Source: an uncultured Alphaproteobacteria bacterium
GTDB lineage: Bacteria; Pseudomonadota; Alphaproteobacteria; CAAHEQ01; UBA3637
Assembly: GCA_944390205.1 (NCBI GenBank)
Contig: CALXPF010000006.1
Coordinates: forward strand, 1-33,545
Direction: 5' to 3'
Length of the DNA stretch: 33,545 nt
This document shows positions 6,637-14,217 of the stretch, in pieces. Made by a program: the position numbers and the translations under genes. Numbering within the stretch: the stretch's first letter is position 1; every line of letters starts with the position of its first letter. The notes beneath the pieces are model-generated. The model was not told the DNA's origin, made no database searches, and was given only the letters and a program-made list of their open reading frames with translations.

Positions 6637-7332
6637 ATGCTGACAAAAAAACAATATGAACTTTTGATGTTTATAAACGATTCTTTTAAAACAAAAGGAA
6701 TTTGTCCGTCCTATGAAGAAATGAAGACAAAAGTCGGTCTTCGATCAAAATCCGGAATTTATCGTTTAATCACGGAACTTGAAGAACGAAAATTTCTGAA
6801 AAAACTGCCCAATAAAGCCCGTGCATTGGAAATTATCGCTCTTCCGGCAGAGCAGTATATGGCTCCCGAAAAAATTATGAACGGTCACAAAAAGAAAAAT
6901 TCTCCACACGCACTTACCGAAAAATTGATGACTATTGCCAATGACAATGCTTTGGAAATCCCCCTTTACGGAAAAATTGCATGCGGAACCCCCATTGAAG
7001 CCATCAGAAATCCCGAGGATACCGTCTGCGTTCCGGCTCAAATGATGGGAATCGGAGAACATTATGCGCTTACTTGTGAAGGCGATTCCATGAAAGACGC
7101 CGGGATTATGGATGGGGATACGGTCATTATTAAAAGAACGGATTATGCCGAAAACGGGTCTATTGTTGTGGCGTTGGTGGATGGATATGAAGTGACTTTG
7201 AAACGATTTTTCCATAAGGGAAACCGAATCGTTTTAGAACCGGCCAATCCGGCCTATGAAACACGCATTTTAGAGGCCGATCGAGTCGAGATTCAAGGGC
7301 GATTGGTTGGTCTTATGCGAAGATATAATTAA
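6637..7332 (+). CDS. lexA: LexA repressor / self-cleaving protease
   Basis: Represses SOS genes and cuts itself when RecA filaments form. 231 residues from ATG 6637, preferred over ATG 6631 because GGAG (6626-6629) then sits 7 bases upstream. The N-terminal winged helix starts MLTKKQYELLMFI, with SYEEMKTKVGLRSKSGIYRLI as the HTH. The C-terminal S24 domain has catalytic Ser151 (EGDSMKDAGI) and Lys189 (YEVTLKRF). The cleavage site reads IACGTPIEAI, Cys116-Gly117, where most LexA proteins have Ala-Gly; UmuD also has Cys-Gly. A near-match SOS box lies in its promoter. Confidence 0.95.
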   Translation: MLTKKQYELLMFINDSFKTKGICPSYEEMKTKVGLRSKSGIYRLITELEERKFLKKLPNKARALEIIALPAEQYMAPEKIMNGHKKKNSPHALTEKLMTIANDNALEIPLYGKIACGTPIEAIRNPEDTVCVPAQMMGIGEHYALTCEGDSMKDAGIMDGDTVIIKRTDYAENGSIVVALVDGYEVTLKRFFHKGNRIVLEPANPAYETRILEADRVEIQGRLVGLMRRYN

Positions 7333-7453
7333 TCTTTTTCTCTTTAAAGTAAATGAGAGATTTGATACCCCAAAAGACATTGAGATACCAGAAATTACTT
7401 TGTGGTATGAAGATGATTAAATTTAAAGAAAATGAGGTGTATTGCACTTATTT

Positions 7454-7503
7454 AAATATTATTTTATTTTTTTAATAAAAAATAAAATAATATTTGTTTT
7501 TTT
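7454..7503. terminator. 19-bp A/T-only palindrome with T tail
   Basis: Arms 7454-7472 and 7477-7495 are perfectly complementary around a TAAT loop, followed by G and seven Ts (7497-7503). It lies 120 bases after lexA and may end its transcript, although an all-A/T stem is unusual for a terminator. It also lies just beyond the 3' end of the minus-strand small RNA. Confidence 0.45.
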
Positions 7504-7524
7504 AAGATAAAATTCTCGGTTTTC

Positions 7525-7556
7525 AAAAAAAAGAGGAGGTACAAAAGTACCTCCTC
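7525..7556 (-). terminator. Terminator of the small RNA
   Basis: On the minus strand GAGGAGGTAC (7556-7547), loop TTTT, GTACCTCCTC (7542-7533), then eight Ts (7532-7525): ten perfect pairs. The 3' arm ACCTCCTC resembles the 16S anti-Shine-Dalgarno sequence. Confidence 0.9.
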
Positions 7557-7669
7557 CGTGCTGAAAGAAGAACAAAAAAAGGGGGGGGATGTTTCTTCTT
7601 TCAGAAAGGTGTTTGGTTCATATAGGGAGACTAGATCGTTCAAACACCTTTAGTGTCATCGAAATGACA
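7525..7669 (-). ncRNA. Small RNA with C-rich loops, own promoter and terminator
   Basis: About 145 bases on the minus strand, made almost entirely of consecutive hairpins. First is 7669-7664/7659-7654 with a UUCG tetraloop right at the predicted 5' end. Second is an 11-pair stem (7651-7641/7615-7605) whose 25-base loop contains UCUCCC. Third is a 12-13 pair stem (7604-7591/7573-7561) with a loop starting AUCCCCCCCC. Last is the terminator 7556-7533 plus Us. C-rich hairpin loops are how several bacterial sRNAs pair with Shine-Dalgarno sequences, so this is likely a trans-acting regulator. No protein frame overlaps it convincingly. I cannot place it in a named family. Confidence 0.8.
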
Positions 7670-7674
7670 ATGTC

Positions 7675-7703
7675 ACCATAACATTTTATGTTTTTATTGT
7701 CAA
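7675..7703 (-). promoter_or_regulatory. Promoter of the small RNA
   Basis: On the minus strand TTGACA (7703-7698), 17 bp, TATGGT (7680-7675). The expected start at about 7669-7668 coincides with the first base of the first hairpin. Confidence 0.8.
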
Positions 7704-8600
7704 TAGATTTTGTCAATATATTGATAAAAAAAATAATTATACAAATTTATATTTTATTATCAATATGTTATTGAAACATACTTTAGTTAAAAATCAATAA
7801 AAAACAGAAGAAATCTTATTTATATTTATATTTTTTGTTAAAAATTTTTACAAGATACTGACGGTGCATTTATTGAGCTTATCGGGTACAAAAAGAAGTT
7901 GAATTTTGAGTTGTTTCGCATAAGAATTTTTGCTCAGGGTTTTGCTCCTCATCAGAACTGTCATAAATGAATGCGAGAATACATCAAAACTGACTTTCGG
8001 AGGTTCTTTATTCAAGGGAAGTATTGATGAGGCGGGAGAGCAAAACAAGATATGAAGATAAAACGTGGAGTCAAAGACGAAATGCCATGATCGGCATGGA
8101 TTGTCTTAAGACGTATTGATATGTTTTGATACAGTCTGTTGAGAAAGAATATATTGCAAAAAAAAACGGTATCCTTGGGTGTGATCGGGGCTGGTGTCAT
8201 GATTTTTATTTTTGAAAAGGGGTATAATCAGATTCGTATCGGATCGGATGAATATGACGATTTTTTAATGTGGTCGAAAGAGTGGTTTGGCTGATACATA
8301 TCGAAAAAGTCTGTTTTGATGAAGATGATCTTTTGTCATCCTGTTGCAGACTCGGAATGAGAGCAACAAGAGATCAGAGATTATTTTTCAAATGTGCCTT
8401 TATCGGTGATTATCCTTAATTTTGAAGATTATTGAGGGCATGAAATATTTGTTTTATTAGAAGATTTTCCATGGGGAGGAGGAGAAGCAAACAATATATT
8501 GATATATGGGTTTAGTCAGAGTTGAATTTTATTCTGAGATTTTTGGCATAAGTTTAATTTTCTAAATAGGTTGGATGTGTTTTTGTATTAAAAATATATA
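7704..8600. other. Gene-poor region, possibly decayed coding sequence
   Basis: About 900 bases without a convincing gene. Only short open stretches occur. The best is on the plus strand at roughly 8140-8292 (TTG start; VSLGVIGAGVMIFIFEKG then NQIRIGSDEYDDFLMWSKEW), which reads like real protein but has no ribosome site and ends quickly. Other stretches look protein-like but are broken by stops and frame changes. I read this as the remains of one or more genes, without being able to name them. Confidence 0.4.
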
Positions 8601-8601
8601 C

Positions 8602-8630
8602 TTGCATTTTTATCATCTTTATTTTATGAT
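8602..8630 (+). promoter_or_regulatory. Promoter of the lipoprotein-chorismate mutase operon
   Basis: TTGCAT (8602-8607), 17 bp, TATGAT (8625-8630), about 20 bases before the ribosome site of the gene at 8658. Confidence 0.7.
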
Positions 8631-8657
8631 TGGGGGATCATATGAAAGGGTTTAATT

Positions 8658-9107
8658 ATGAAATATTCATTTTTTCTTTCTCTTTTTTTATTTATGGGAT
8701 TTTTGAGCGCTTGTAATTATGAAGAATTACAACCCTCTTTTAAGTCGGAAAAAACGTTTGAAAACGGTACAATGCAATCCAAACCGAATTTTGCTCAATT
8801 TAGAGAAATCCCTATTCCCGAAAAGGCAACGATGGATTTGGAAAAAACATTGATGTTCGGAAACGAGCCGTTAATCGGTCGGCTGGCTTTTAATGCTCCT
8901 TATAATCAAGCAAACATGTTTGATTTTTATATGCAGGAAATGCCGAAATTCGGTTGGAAAGAGCTAACGGCCATTCGTTCGATCAATAGCTATCTGACAT
9001 TTTCAAAAGATAATCGAATCGCAACCATTTCATTGTCCTCAACAAAAGTGAGCGGAACAGATGTTATTTTTGATATTTCCGTGGCTAAAAATAGTCGAGG
9101 TTATTAG
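8658..9107 (+). CDS. Conserved lipoprotein
   Basis: 149 residues with a signal peptide and lipobox LSAC (Cys19). The mature part has IPIPEKATMDLEKTLMFG (about 50-67), LIGRLAFNAPYNQANMFDFYMQEMPKFGW (74-102) and a C-terminal strand region. I recall this pattern from a family of alphaproteobacterial lipoproteins of unknown function found beside the chorismate mutase gene. AAAGGG lies before ATG 8658. Its stop abuts the ATG of the next gene, so translation is probably coupled. Location: probably anchored in a membrane facing the periplasm. No function can be assigned. Confidence 0.8.
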   Translation: MKYSFFLSLFLFMGFLSACNYEELQPSFKSEKTFENGTMQSKPNFAQFREIPIPEKATMDLEKTLMFGNEPLIGRLAFNAPYNQANMFDFYMQEMPKFGWKELTAIRSINSYLTFSKDNRIATISLSSTKVSGTDVIFDISVAKNSRGY

Positions 9108-9965
9108 ATGGTGACTTCTCCGAAGGGTCTTCCGGCACTTCTTGATCAAATAGAGCTCGTAGATCAAGATATTTTAAAACTTTTGGAAAAGAGATTTGCA
9201 CTTGCCAAAAAAAGAGCTTCTCTTTTGGGGTTGTCTTCGGATCAGGTTGCGTATAATCCGGACGAGGAGGCCATGGCCGTCCGTATGCTTTTGAAAAAGA
9301 GTAAAGGCATTATGGGAGATGGTGTTTTGGTTAAAATATGGCGTGAAATACTGTCTGTCTGCGAGCAAATCGTCAAACCGTTTTCGATTGCCGTTTATAC
9401 CAAAGAACGATCACGAGATATGATCGATTTAGCCAAGGATTATTTCGGAACAAATTGCCGATATTTCTCGTGTGTCAGTGTTAGTCAAGCCATGCAAAAA
9501 GTGGATACGGGGGAGGTCGGAGCGGCTATTTTACCCTTGTTTGAACAATCGGAAGAATCGTGGTGGACCGGATTGGGATCCAAAGAACATCGGGATTTAA
9601 TGATTGTCGCCAAACTTCCCTTTATAAAAGGCGTCGATGACGTGGTGCAAAACGAGGGGTTTGTTGTCAGTAAATCCGCCTCTTGTTCAACGGGAAATGA
9701 TCGTTCTTTAATTGCGATTGAAATGTCTGTCACAACAAGTATCGGATCGTTGAAATCCATTTTTGAAAATGTCGGGTTTCGTGTCACACAAGTTTGGCCT
9801 GCTTATCATTTATCTCGAATTTATCTGTTTGCCGTAGAGTTGGAGGGATATATCACGTTGGAAGACGATCGTATGATTTTGCTTCAATCGTTATACGAAA
9901 AAAACATTCAGATGATTAGAAGAATTGGTGGGTATGCGACACAACAGATCTTAAAAAACAAATAG
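9108..9965 (+). CDS. Chorismate mutase with P-protein-like C-terminal region
   Basis: 285 residues. Residues 8-90 form an AroQ-type chorismate mutase: ALLDQIELVDQDILKLLEKRFALAKK and the later helix GVLVKIWREILSVCEQI. The enzyme would convert chorismate to prephenate on the phenylalanine/tyrosine route. Residues 95-280 resemble a diverged prephenate-dehydratase plus ACT region (FSIAVYTKERSRDM, TSIGSLKSIFENVGF near 210, as in GALxxxLxxF ACT motifs), but the dehydratase catalytic Thr/Ser motifs are not evident. It is probably a mutase with a regulatory tail. It starts directly at the stop of the lipoprotein gene. Confidence 0.8.
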   Translation: MVTSPKGLPALLDQIELVDQDILKLLEKRFALAKKRASLLGLSSDQVAYNPDEEAMAVRMLLKKSKGIMGDGVLVKIWREILSVCEQIVKPFSIAVYTKERSRDMIDLAKDYFGTNCRYFSCVSVSQAMQKVDTGEVGAAILPLFEQSEESWWTGLGSKEHRDLMIVAKLPFIKGVDDVVQNEGFVVSKSASCSTGNDRSLIAIEMSVTTSIGSLKSIFENVGFRVTQVWPAYHLSRIYLFAVELEGYITLEDDRMILLQSLYEKNIQMIRRIGGYATQQILKNK

Positions 9966-9975
9966 GAGCGATAAT

Positions 9976-10806
9976 ATGTTCTCTATCAAATCCTTTTTTA
10001 GCCCTAAAAAACATAACTCTCCCGATGTTCTCGGCGTTTATCCGGAACACATGCAGGTGCGCGCCTTGCCGGAGCGACGTTATATGAAAACGTCACGCGT
10101 TTTGGCCATTTTTATTTTAATCTGTATCGGATTTATGATTGCCATCGGCGGATTGTATATTTATTTGGCCGAACGGGTAGATGTTTCCATCGCAAATAAT
10201 CGGGTCGTTAATTTGTTTTCAATCGATTCGGGGCGAAAGGTGCTTGTCCCGTCGGAACATGCTCAAAGAAGAATATCTGCCTTGGAATTGATGATGGAAT
10301 CTTTATTGAGGGATTATATCTATAATCGACATCGTATTGTTTGGGACAATTCTTATATGCAGTCTGTGTGGGATGTCGGAGGACCGATTGCTCAATTTTC
10401 ACATTATTCCTCAATTTATCAGCCTTTTAGGAGTGAAGCGGATGCCGCTTATCGAGCTTCAAGGGCAAACGGTTTTGTCAGAGATGTTCACTTATATGAA
10501 TTTAAACGTGTGCAAGGGACATTGTGGGAGGGCGTGTTTGATACGTTTGATCTGCCGATTCCGGATCCGTTTGATCCGATTTGCGGAAATTGTCAGGATA
10601 ACTCCAAAGCGTGTTTGGCGTGTAAGGAGTCTCATGCCTTTAACAGAAATCGCTATAAAGTGTTGTTAAGAGCCAGCTTCAATAATAATAAAACACCGGC
10701 TAATCCGTTGGGGCTTATGGTCTACTCATACAATATTTTGTATGTGCCGATTCGTCCGGAAGAAACTTTTTGGGATGTTCCGCGTGTTCTCAAGCCGGAT
10801 CTTTAG
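9976..10806 (+). CDS. Single-pass membrane protein with periplasmic CxxC-x6-CxxC
   Basis: 276 residues: about 40 cytoplasmic residues, one transmembrane helix (about 42-65) and a periplasmic domain of some 210 residues. This topology recalls VirB8/TrbF- or DotI-like proteins, but I do not see enough to name the family. Cys203, 206, 213 and 216 form CxxC-x6-CxxC in the outer domain, suggesting two disulfides or a metal site. It is the last gene of the operon, 10 bases after the chorismate mutase, with AGGAG before ATG 9976. Real gene; function unknown. Confidence 0.75.
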   Translation: MFSIKSFFSPKKHNSPDVLGVYPEHMQVRALPERRYMKTSRVLAIFILICIGFMIAIGGLYIYLAERVDVSIANNRVVNLFSIDSGRKVLVPSEHAQRRISALELMMESLLRDYIYNRHRIVWDNSYMQSVWDVGGPIAQFSHYSSIYQPFRSEADAAYRASRANGFVRDVHLYEFKRVQGTLWEGVFDTFDLPIPDPFDPICGNCQDNSKACLACKESHAFNRNRYKVLLRASFNNNKTPANPLGLMVYSYNILYVPIRPEETFWDVPRVLKPDL

Positions 10807-10842
10807 GAGACCCTCTTTAAAAATAAAATTTTGAGATTATAC

Positions 10843-10870
10843 TTGCTATTTTGATAAAATTTGATATATT
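10843..10870 (+). promoter_or_regulatory. Promoter of the ferredoxin gene
   Basis: TTGCTA (10843-10848), 16 bp, TATATT (10865-10870), about 30 bases before a strong AGGAGG ribosome site. Confidence 0.6.
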
Positions 10871-10908
10871 AGTTCCGTTATTTTAACTGAAAGAAAAAGG
10901 AGGATAAA

Positions 10909-11142
10909 ATGCCATCAGTTGTTAATGATTCTTGTGTGTTATGTAAAAGTTGCGTTGAGGTTTGTCCGGTTGGGGCTTTCCATGCAGGCGAGACACAAGT
11001 GGTTGTTGATCCGGATGTTTGCATCGATTGTGGCGTGTGTATTTCAGAATGTCCGCAAGGAGCCATTTCTTCTTCGGATGAGGCAGATGAAAAATGGATT
11101 CAATTTAACGCCGAACATTCGAAAGAGTGGCCGGCCGCTTAA
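10909..11142 (+). CDS. 2[4Fe-4S] ferredoxin
   Basis: 77 residues, a soluble electron carrier. It has two classical cluster motifs: Cys9, 12, 15, 19 (CVLCKSCVEVCP) and Cys38, 41, 44, 48 (CIDCGVCISECP). These are the bacterial 2[4Fe-4S] pattern without the 3Fe variant substitution seen in 7Fe ferredoxins. A short acidic tail follows. AGGAGG gives a very strong ribosome site, and the gene has its own promoter and terminator, so it is monocistronic. Neighbours do not reveal its redox partner. A clostridial-type ferredoxin would fit low-oxygen life, though similar proteins also occur in aerobes. Confidence 0.93.
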   Translation: MPSVVNDSCVLCKSCVEVCPVGAFHAGETQVVVDPDVCIDCGVCISECPQGAISSSDEADEKWIQFNAEHSKEWPAA

Positions 11143-11150
11143 TAGAGTTT

Positions 11151-11178
11151 AAAAATGGCCTGTTAGCAGGCCATTTTT
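11151..11178 (+). terminator. Terminator of the ferredoxin gene
   Basis: AAAAATGGCCTG (11151-11162), loop TTAG, CAGGCCATTTTT (11167-11178): 12 perfect pairs including the A/T flanks, so it should work in both directions. Confidence 0.92.
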
Positions 11179-11251
11179 AAATGATCTTCTTTTTTTGAAA
11201 AAATAGTTTTTGTATTCTTTTATAGTTATCTTTTTTGAGTGAAAATAATTT

Positions 11252-12196
11252 ATGAAACAGTTTAAAGTCTCGATTGTCGTACCGGCTTATAATGAGGAAA
11301 AAAATCTGGTTCCGTTATCTGAGGCCTTATTGCCTCTTCTCAAACAGTATGACGATTATGAAATTATTTTCGTCAATGACGGCTCTACGGATTTAACCTT
11401 GGAAAAATGTCGAGAACTCCATAAAAAAGATAAAAAAATACAATTTATTTCTTTTTCTCGTAATTTCGGCCATCAAGTCGCTTTAAAAGCCGGTTTGGAT
11501 TTTGCAACGGGAGATTGCGTCATTTCAATGGATGCCGACATGCAACACCCCCCCAGATTGATTCCTCAAATGGTTGAATTGTGGCAGAAGGGAAATGATG
11601 TTGTCTATACCATACGACAAGATTCTGAAAATCAGTCTTTTATCAAAAAATTGTGTTCCCGTTGTTATTATTTTGTTTTTCGTTTTTTTTCGGGACTTAA
11701 ATTACCTTCCGGAACGGCAGATTTTCGGTTGTTGGATCGTAAAGTCGTTCGTGTCGTTCAAAACCTGAGTGAAAAAACATTGTTTTTGCGAGGTATGATT
11801 TTTTGGCTCGGTTTTAAACAAAAGGCGTTATTGTATACACCGAATAAAAGATGGGCCGGAAACAGCCATTATACAATTCGAAAAATGTTGGCGTTGGCTT
11901 TTGCCGGTGCGGTTTCATTTAGTGTCAAACCTTTGCGAATTGCCACTTATTTAGGTTTAATAACCGCCTTTTTGGGATGTCTGTTTACGGCTTATGTCCT
12001 TTATATGAAACTATGGAATGGTGCGGTGATCTCCGGTTGGGCCTCCATTATGAGTGTTCTTTTGATTTTGGGTGGGGTTCAATTGTTTATTATGGGAATT
12101 ATCGGTGAATACATCGGATTGATTTTTATTGAAACTAAAAAAAGACCGCTGTATATTGTAGAAGAAAAATCTTTTGACAACAAAGAGCCTTTTTAA
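11252..12196 (+). CDS. GtrB/DPM1-like polyprenyl-phosphate glycosyltransferase
   Basis: 314 residues. A family 2 GT-A domain starts VSIVVPAYNEEKNLVPL and has FVNDGSTD near 40-47, FSRNFGHQVALKAGLDFATG and the metal-binding MDADMQHPP at about 94-102. Two C-terminal membrane helices (about 230-250 and 265-290) are typical of GtrB/ArnC-type enzymes that load a sugar onto a polyprenyl phosphate at the cytoplasmic face. It lies 22 bases before the large membrane protein, which could use the lipid-linked sugar. The ribosome site is weak. The sugar cannot be told from sequence. Confidence 0.88.
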   Translation: MKQFKVSIVVPAYNEEKNLVPLSEALLPLLKQYDDYEIIFVNDGSTDLTLEKCRELHKKDKKIQFISFSRNFGHQVALKAGLDFATGDCVISMDADMQHPPRLIPQMVELWQKGNDVVYTIRQDSENQSFIKKLCSRCYYFVFRFFSGLKLPSGTADFRLLDRKVVRVVQNLSEKTLFLRGMIFWLGFKQKALLYTPNKRWAGNSHYTIRKMLALAFAGAVSFSVKPLRIATYLGLITAFLGCLFTAYVLYMKLWNGAVISGWASIMSVLLILGGVQLFIMGIIGEYIGLIFIETKKRPLYIVEEKSFDNKEPF

Positions 12197-12218
12197 CGTG
12201 TAAAATATAGGATGTTTT

Positions 12219-14147
12219 ATGTTTAAAAGTATTGAAAAATTTTTTGATCGGTTTCGAAAACAGTTCCCGAGATTATATGGTAACAGTGATTTTATTGTTG
12301 TCCTGACGGCAACGTTTTGTGCTTTTTGGTTTTTATTCGGATTCGAAACGCTGAACATTTATAATACGGATTTAGTTGTCAAAGGGGGAGATTTTTCCGT
12401 CTCTTATTTGGGGAGCGTTTTTTATCGATTGGATGAATGGAGATGGCCGATTTTTACACACATGAATTTGGCTTATCCTTTCGGTATCTCTGTCCATGGA
12501 ACGGATGGAAGCCCCTTGCTTTCTCTTATTTTTAAGATTTTTCATAAATTTTTCGGATTGGCTGCAGATGTTCAATTCGTCGGGATTTGGATGGTGATTT
12601 GTTATGCCCTTCAGGCTATTGTTTCTGTTTTGATTTTCCGATTGATTTTTAAAAGTAAATTCTTGATTATTTGTGCAGCCTTTTTCTTTGTGACGGCTCC
12701 GATTATGTATATGCGTGTTTTTGTGCATATCAATTTGATGGCTCACTTTATTTTATTGTTTTCTATTTTGATGTATTTCAAAAATCGCTTGTGCTTTAGA
12801 GATTGGGTTTATATGGGTATTTTAGAAACCATGTCTCTTTTGACGTGTCCTTATTTTTTGCCGATGATTAGCGGATTTTTCTTCTTATTGTTTTATCGAA
12901 AGGTTTTTGTGGAAAAAGAAGTCTCAATTAAGACTCTGATAAAGGGAATTCTTTTCTTGGGATTTGTGTTTTTGTTTTGGTTCTATTTGCTGGGAATGTT
13001 AACAAAAGGACAGATTCTGACGAGCGGAGGATGGCGTTTATTAAGTTTGAACTTAACGGCTCTTTTTAATCCTTTTTGGGCTCGATCACAAGTGTTTAAC
13101 TCATTAACTCCGAAGGCTGATTTCGACTCGGATAATTATTTCGGATTGGGATTGCTTTTGATGTTGATTTTGTTAATTTATCATGTAAAAGACTTGTTCT
13201 CCCGTGAAAATTTAAAAAAGAATGCTATGCTTGCTTTGCTTTTAATCGGATTTGTTTTGTTTGCGTTATCTCCGCAAATAAAATATGGAACAACGGTTCT
13301 TTTGGATTATAAACCGGGGGCTTTTATCGAATGGTTGGGAAGCGTGTTTCGATATTCCGGACGTTTCTTTTGGCCAATCTGGTATTTGTTGGCTTTCTTC
13401 TTAATTAAAATGTTGAAAGAAGTTTATCCGAAAGCGGTTTATATTTTGCTCCCCTTATTTTTGTGTATACAGATTTGGGATTTGGTACCGACCTTCCAGA
13501 TGAAAAAAGAATTTGTTGAGACAACAAAACCGGCAGAATTTAATTTTAAATCTCCGGAATGGAATCGCTTGAATCAACAGTATCAAAATATCTTTATTTT
13601 TTCGCATAACCAAAATTATCGTGATATGTGGAGATGGGCCCTTAAAAACCATAAAAATGTTAATTACGGTTTCTTAAACAGAGCCTCTAAACAGACAAAT
13701 GATTTAGTTAATAAGACAAGAGATGAGTTATTGTCCGGTTATGTCGTGGATCCCTCCTATTTCTATGTCATTGACGATGATGTGATGGAAAAAATTGATG
13801 CCGCCGCTAAAATTAATCCGGCCGTTCGGAAATTACGCGAGCGAATTCAGAAAATAGATGACTATAGAATTTTGGAGTATCAGGCAGATCTGTTGCCGGC
13901 TAACACGGGCTTTAAGCCGGTTGTTATTCCGGTCACACATCGCTATTGGCAGGCTGAATTGGTCCATAACGCTCCTTATCGGGCCTATCGGTTGTTGGAT
14001 ACGGGATATAAAGATTTTGCAACAATTGTCAGATTTGATGAAAATATGTTGATTTTAAAATGGGATCGATTCGGTCAGGAAGAATTTAAAAAAGAACCGG
14101 ATGGACGCTATCACCAGATTTTAAAAGAAACAAAAGACCCCCAATAA
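12219..14147 (+). CDS. DUF6311-like polytopic membrane protein, probable GT-C glycosyltransferase
   Basis: 642 residues with about ten hydrophobic helices in the first 420 and a soluble C-terminal domain after about 430. The first outer loop has GGDFSVSYLGSVFYRLDEWRWP then NLAYPFGISVHGTDGSPLLSLIFK, matching what I remember of DUF6311 proteins. The acidic residues there (GGDF, HGTDG) are in the position of GT-C catalytic acids. Such proteins move sugars from polyprenyl phosphate to an acceptor outside the membrane. Paired with the GtrB-like gene upstream (22-base gap), it may decorate a surface glycan or lipid. AGGATG precedes ATG 12219. Exact donor and acceptor unknown. Confidence 0.78.
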   Translation: MFKSIEKFFDRFRKQFPRLYGNSDFIVVLTATFCAFWFLFGFETLNIYNTDLVVKGGDFSVSYLGSVFYRLDEWRWPIFTHMNLAYPFGISVHGTDGSPLLSLIFKIFHKFFGLAADVQFVGIWMVICYALQAIVSVLIFRLIFKSKFLIICAAFFFVTAPIMYMRVFVHINLMAHFILLFSILMYFKNRLCFRDWVYMGILETMSLLTCPYFLPMISGFFFLLFYRKVFVEKEVSIKTLIKGILFLGFVFLFWFYLLGMLTKGQILTSGGWRLLSLNLTALFNPFWARSQVFNSLTPKADFDSDNYFGLGLLLMLILLIYHVKDLFSRENLKKNAMLALLLIGFVLFALSPQIKYGTTVLLDYKPGAFIEWLGSVFRYSGRFFWPIWYLLAFFLIKMLKEVYPKAVYILLPLFLCIQIWDLVPTFQMKKEFVETTKPAEFNFKSPEWNRLNQQYQNIFIFSHNQNYRDMWRWALKNHKNVNYGFLNRASKQTNDLVNKTRDELLSGYVVDPSYFYVIDDDVMEKIDAAAKINPAVRKLRERIQKIDDYRILEYQADLLPANTGFKPVVIPVTHRYWQAELVHNAPYRAYRLLDTGYKDFATIVRFDENMLILKWDRFGQEEFKKEPDGRYHQILKETKDPQ

Positions 14148-14217
14148 AAGTCTTTTATTTTTGAGATCGTGAAATATATAAAAAGGGATACCGTTTTATC
14201 AGATATTATAAGGACTG

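Noticed and set aside
7525-7669. 6S RNA or RNase P as identity of the minus-strand small RNA
   Set aside because: It is a series of separate hairpins ending in a terminator, not one long interrupted hairpin (6S), and lacks the conserved RNase P core sequences.
7848-8200. Two overlapping minus-strand frames of 62-66 codons in the gene-poor region
   Set aside because: No ribosome sites, composition unlike the real proteins, and frames overlap one another; more likely chance opens in decayed sequence.
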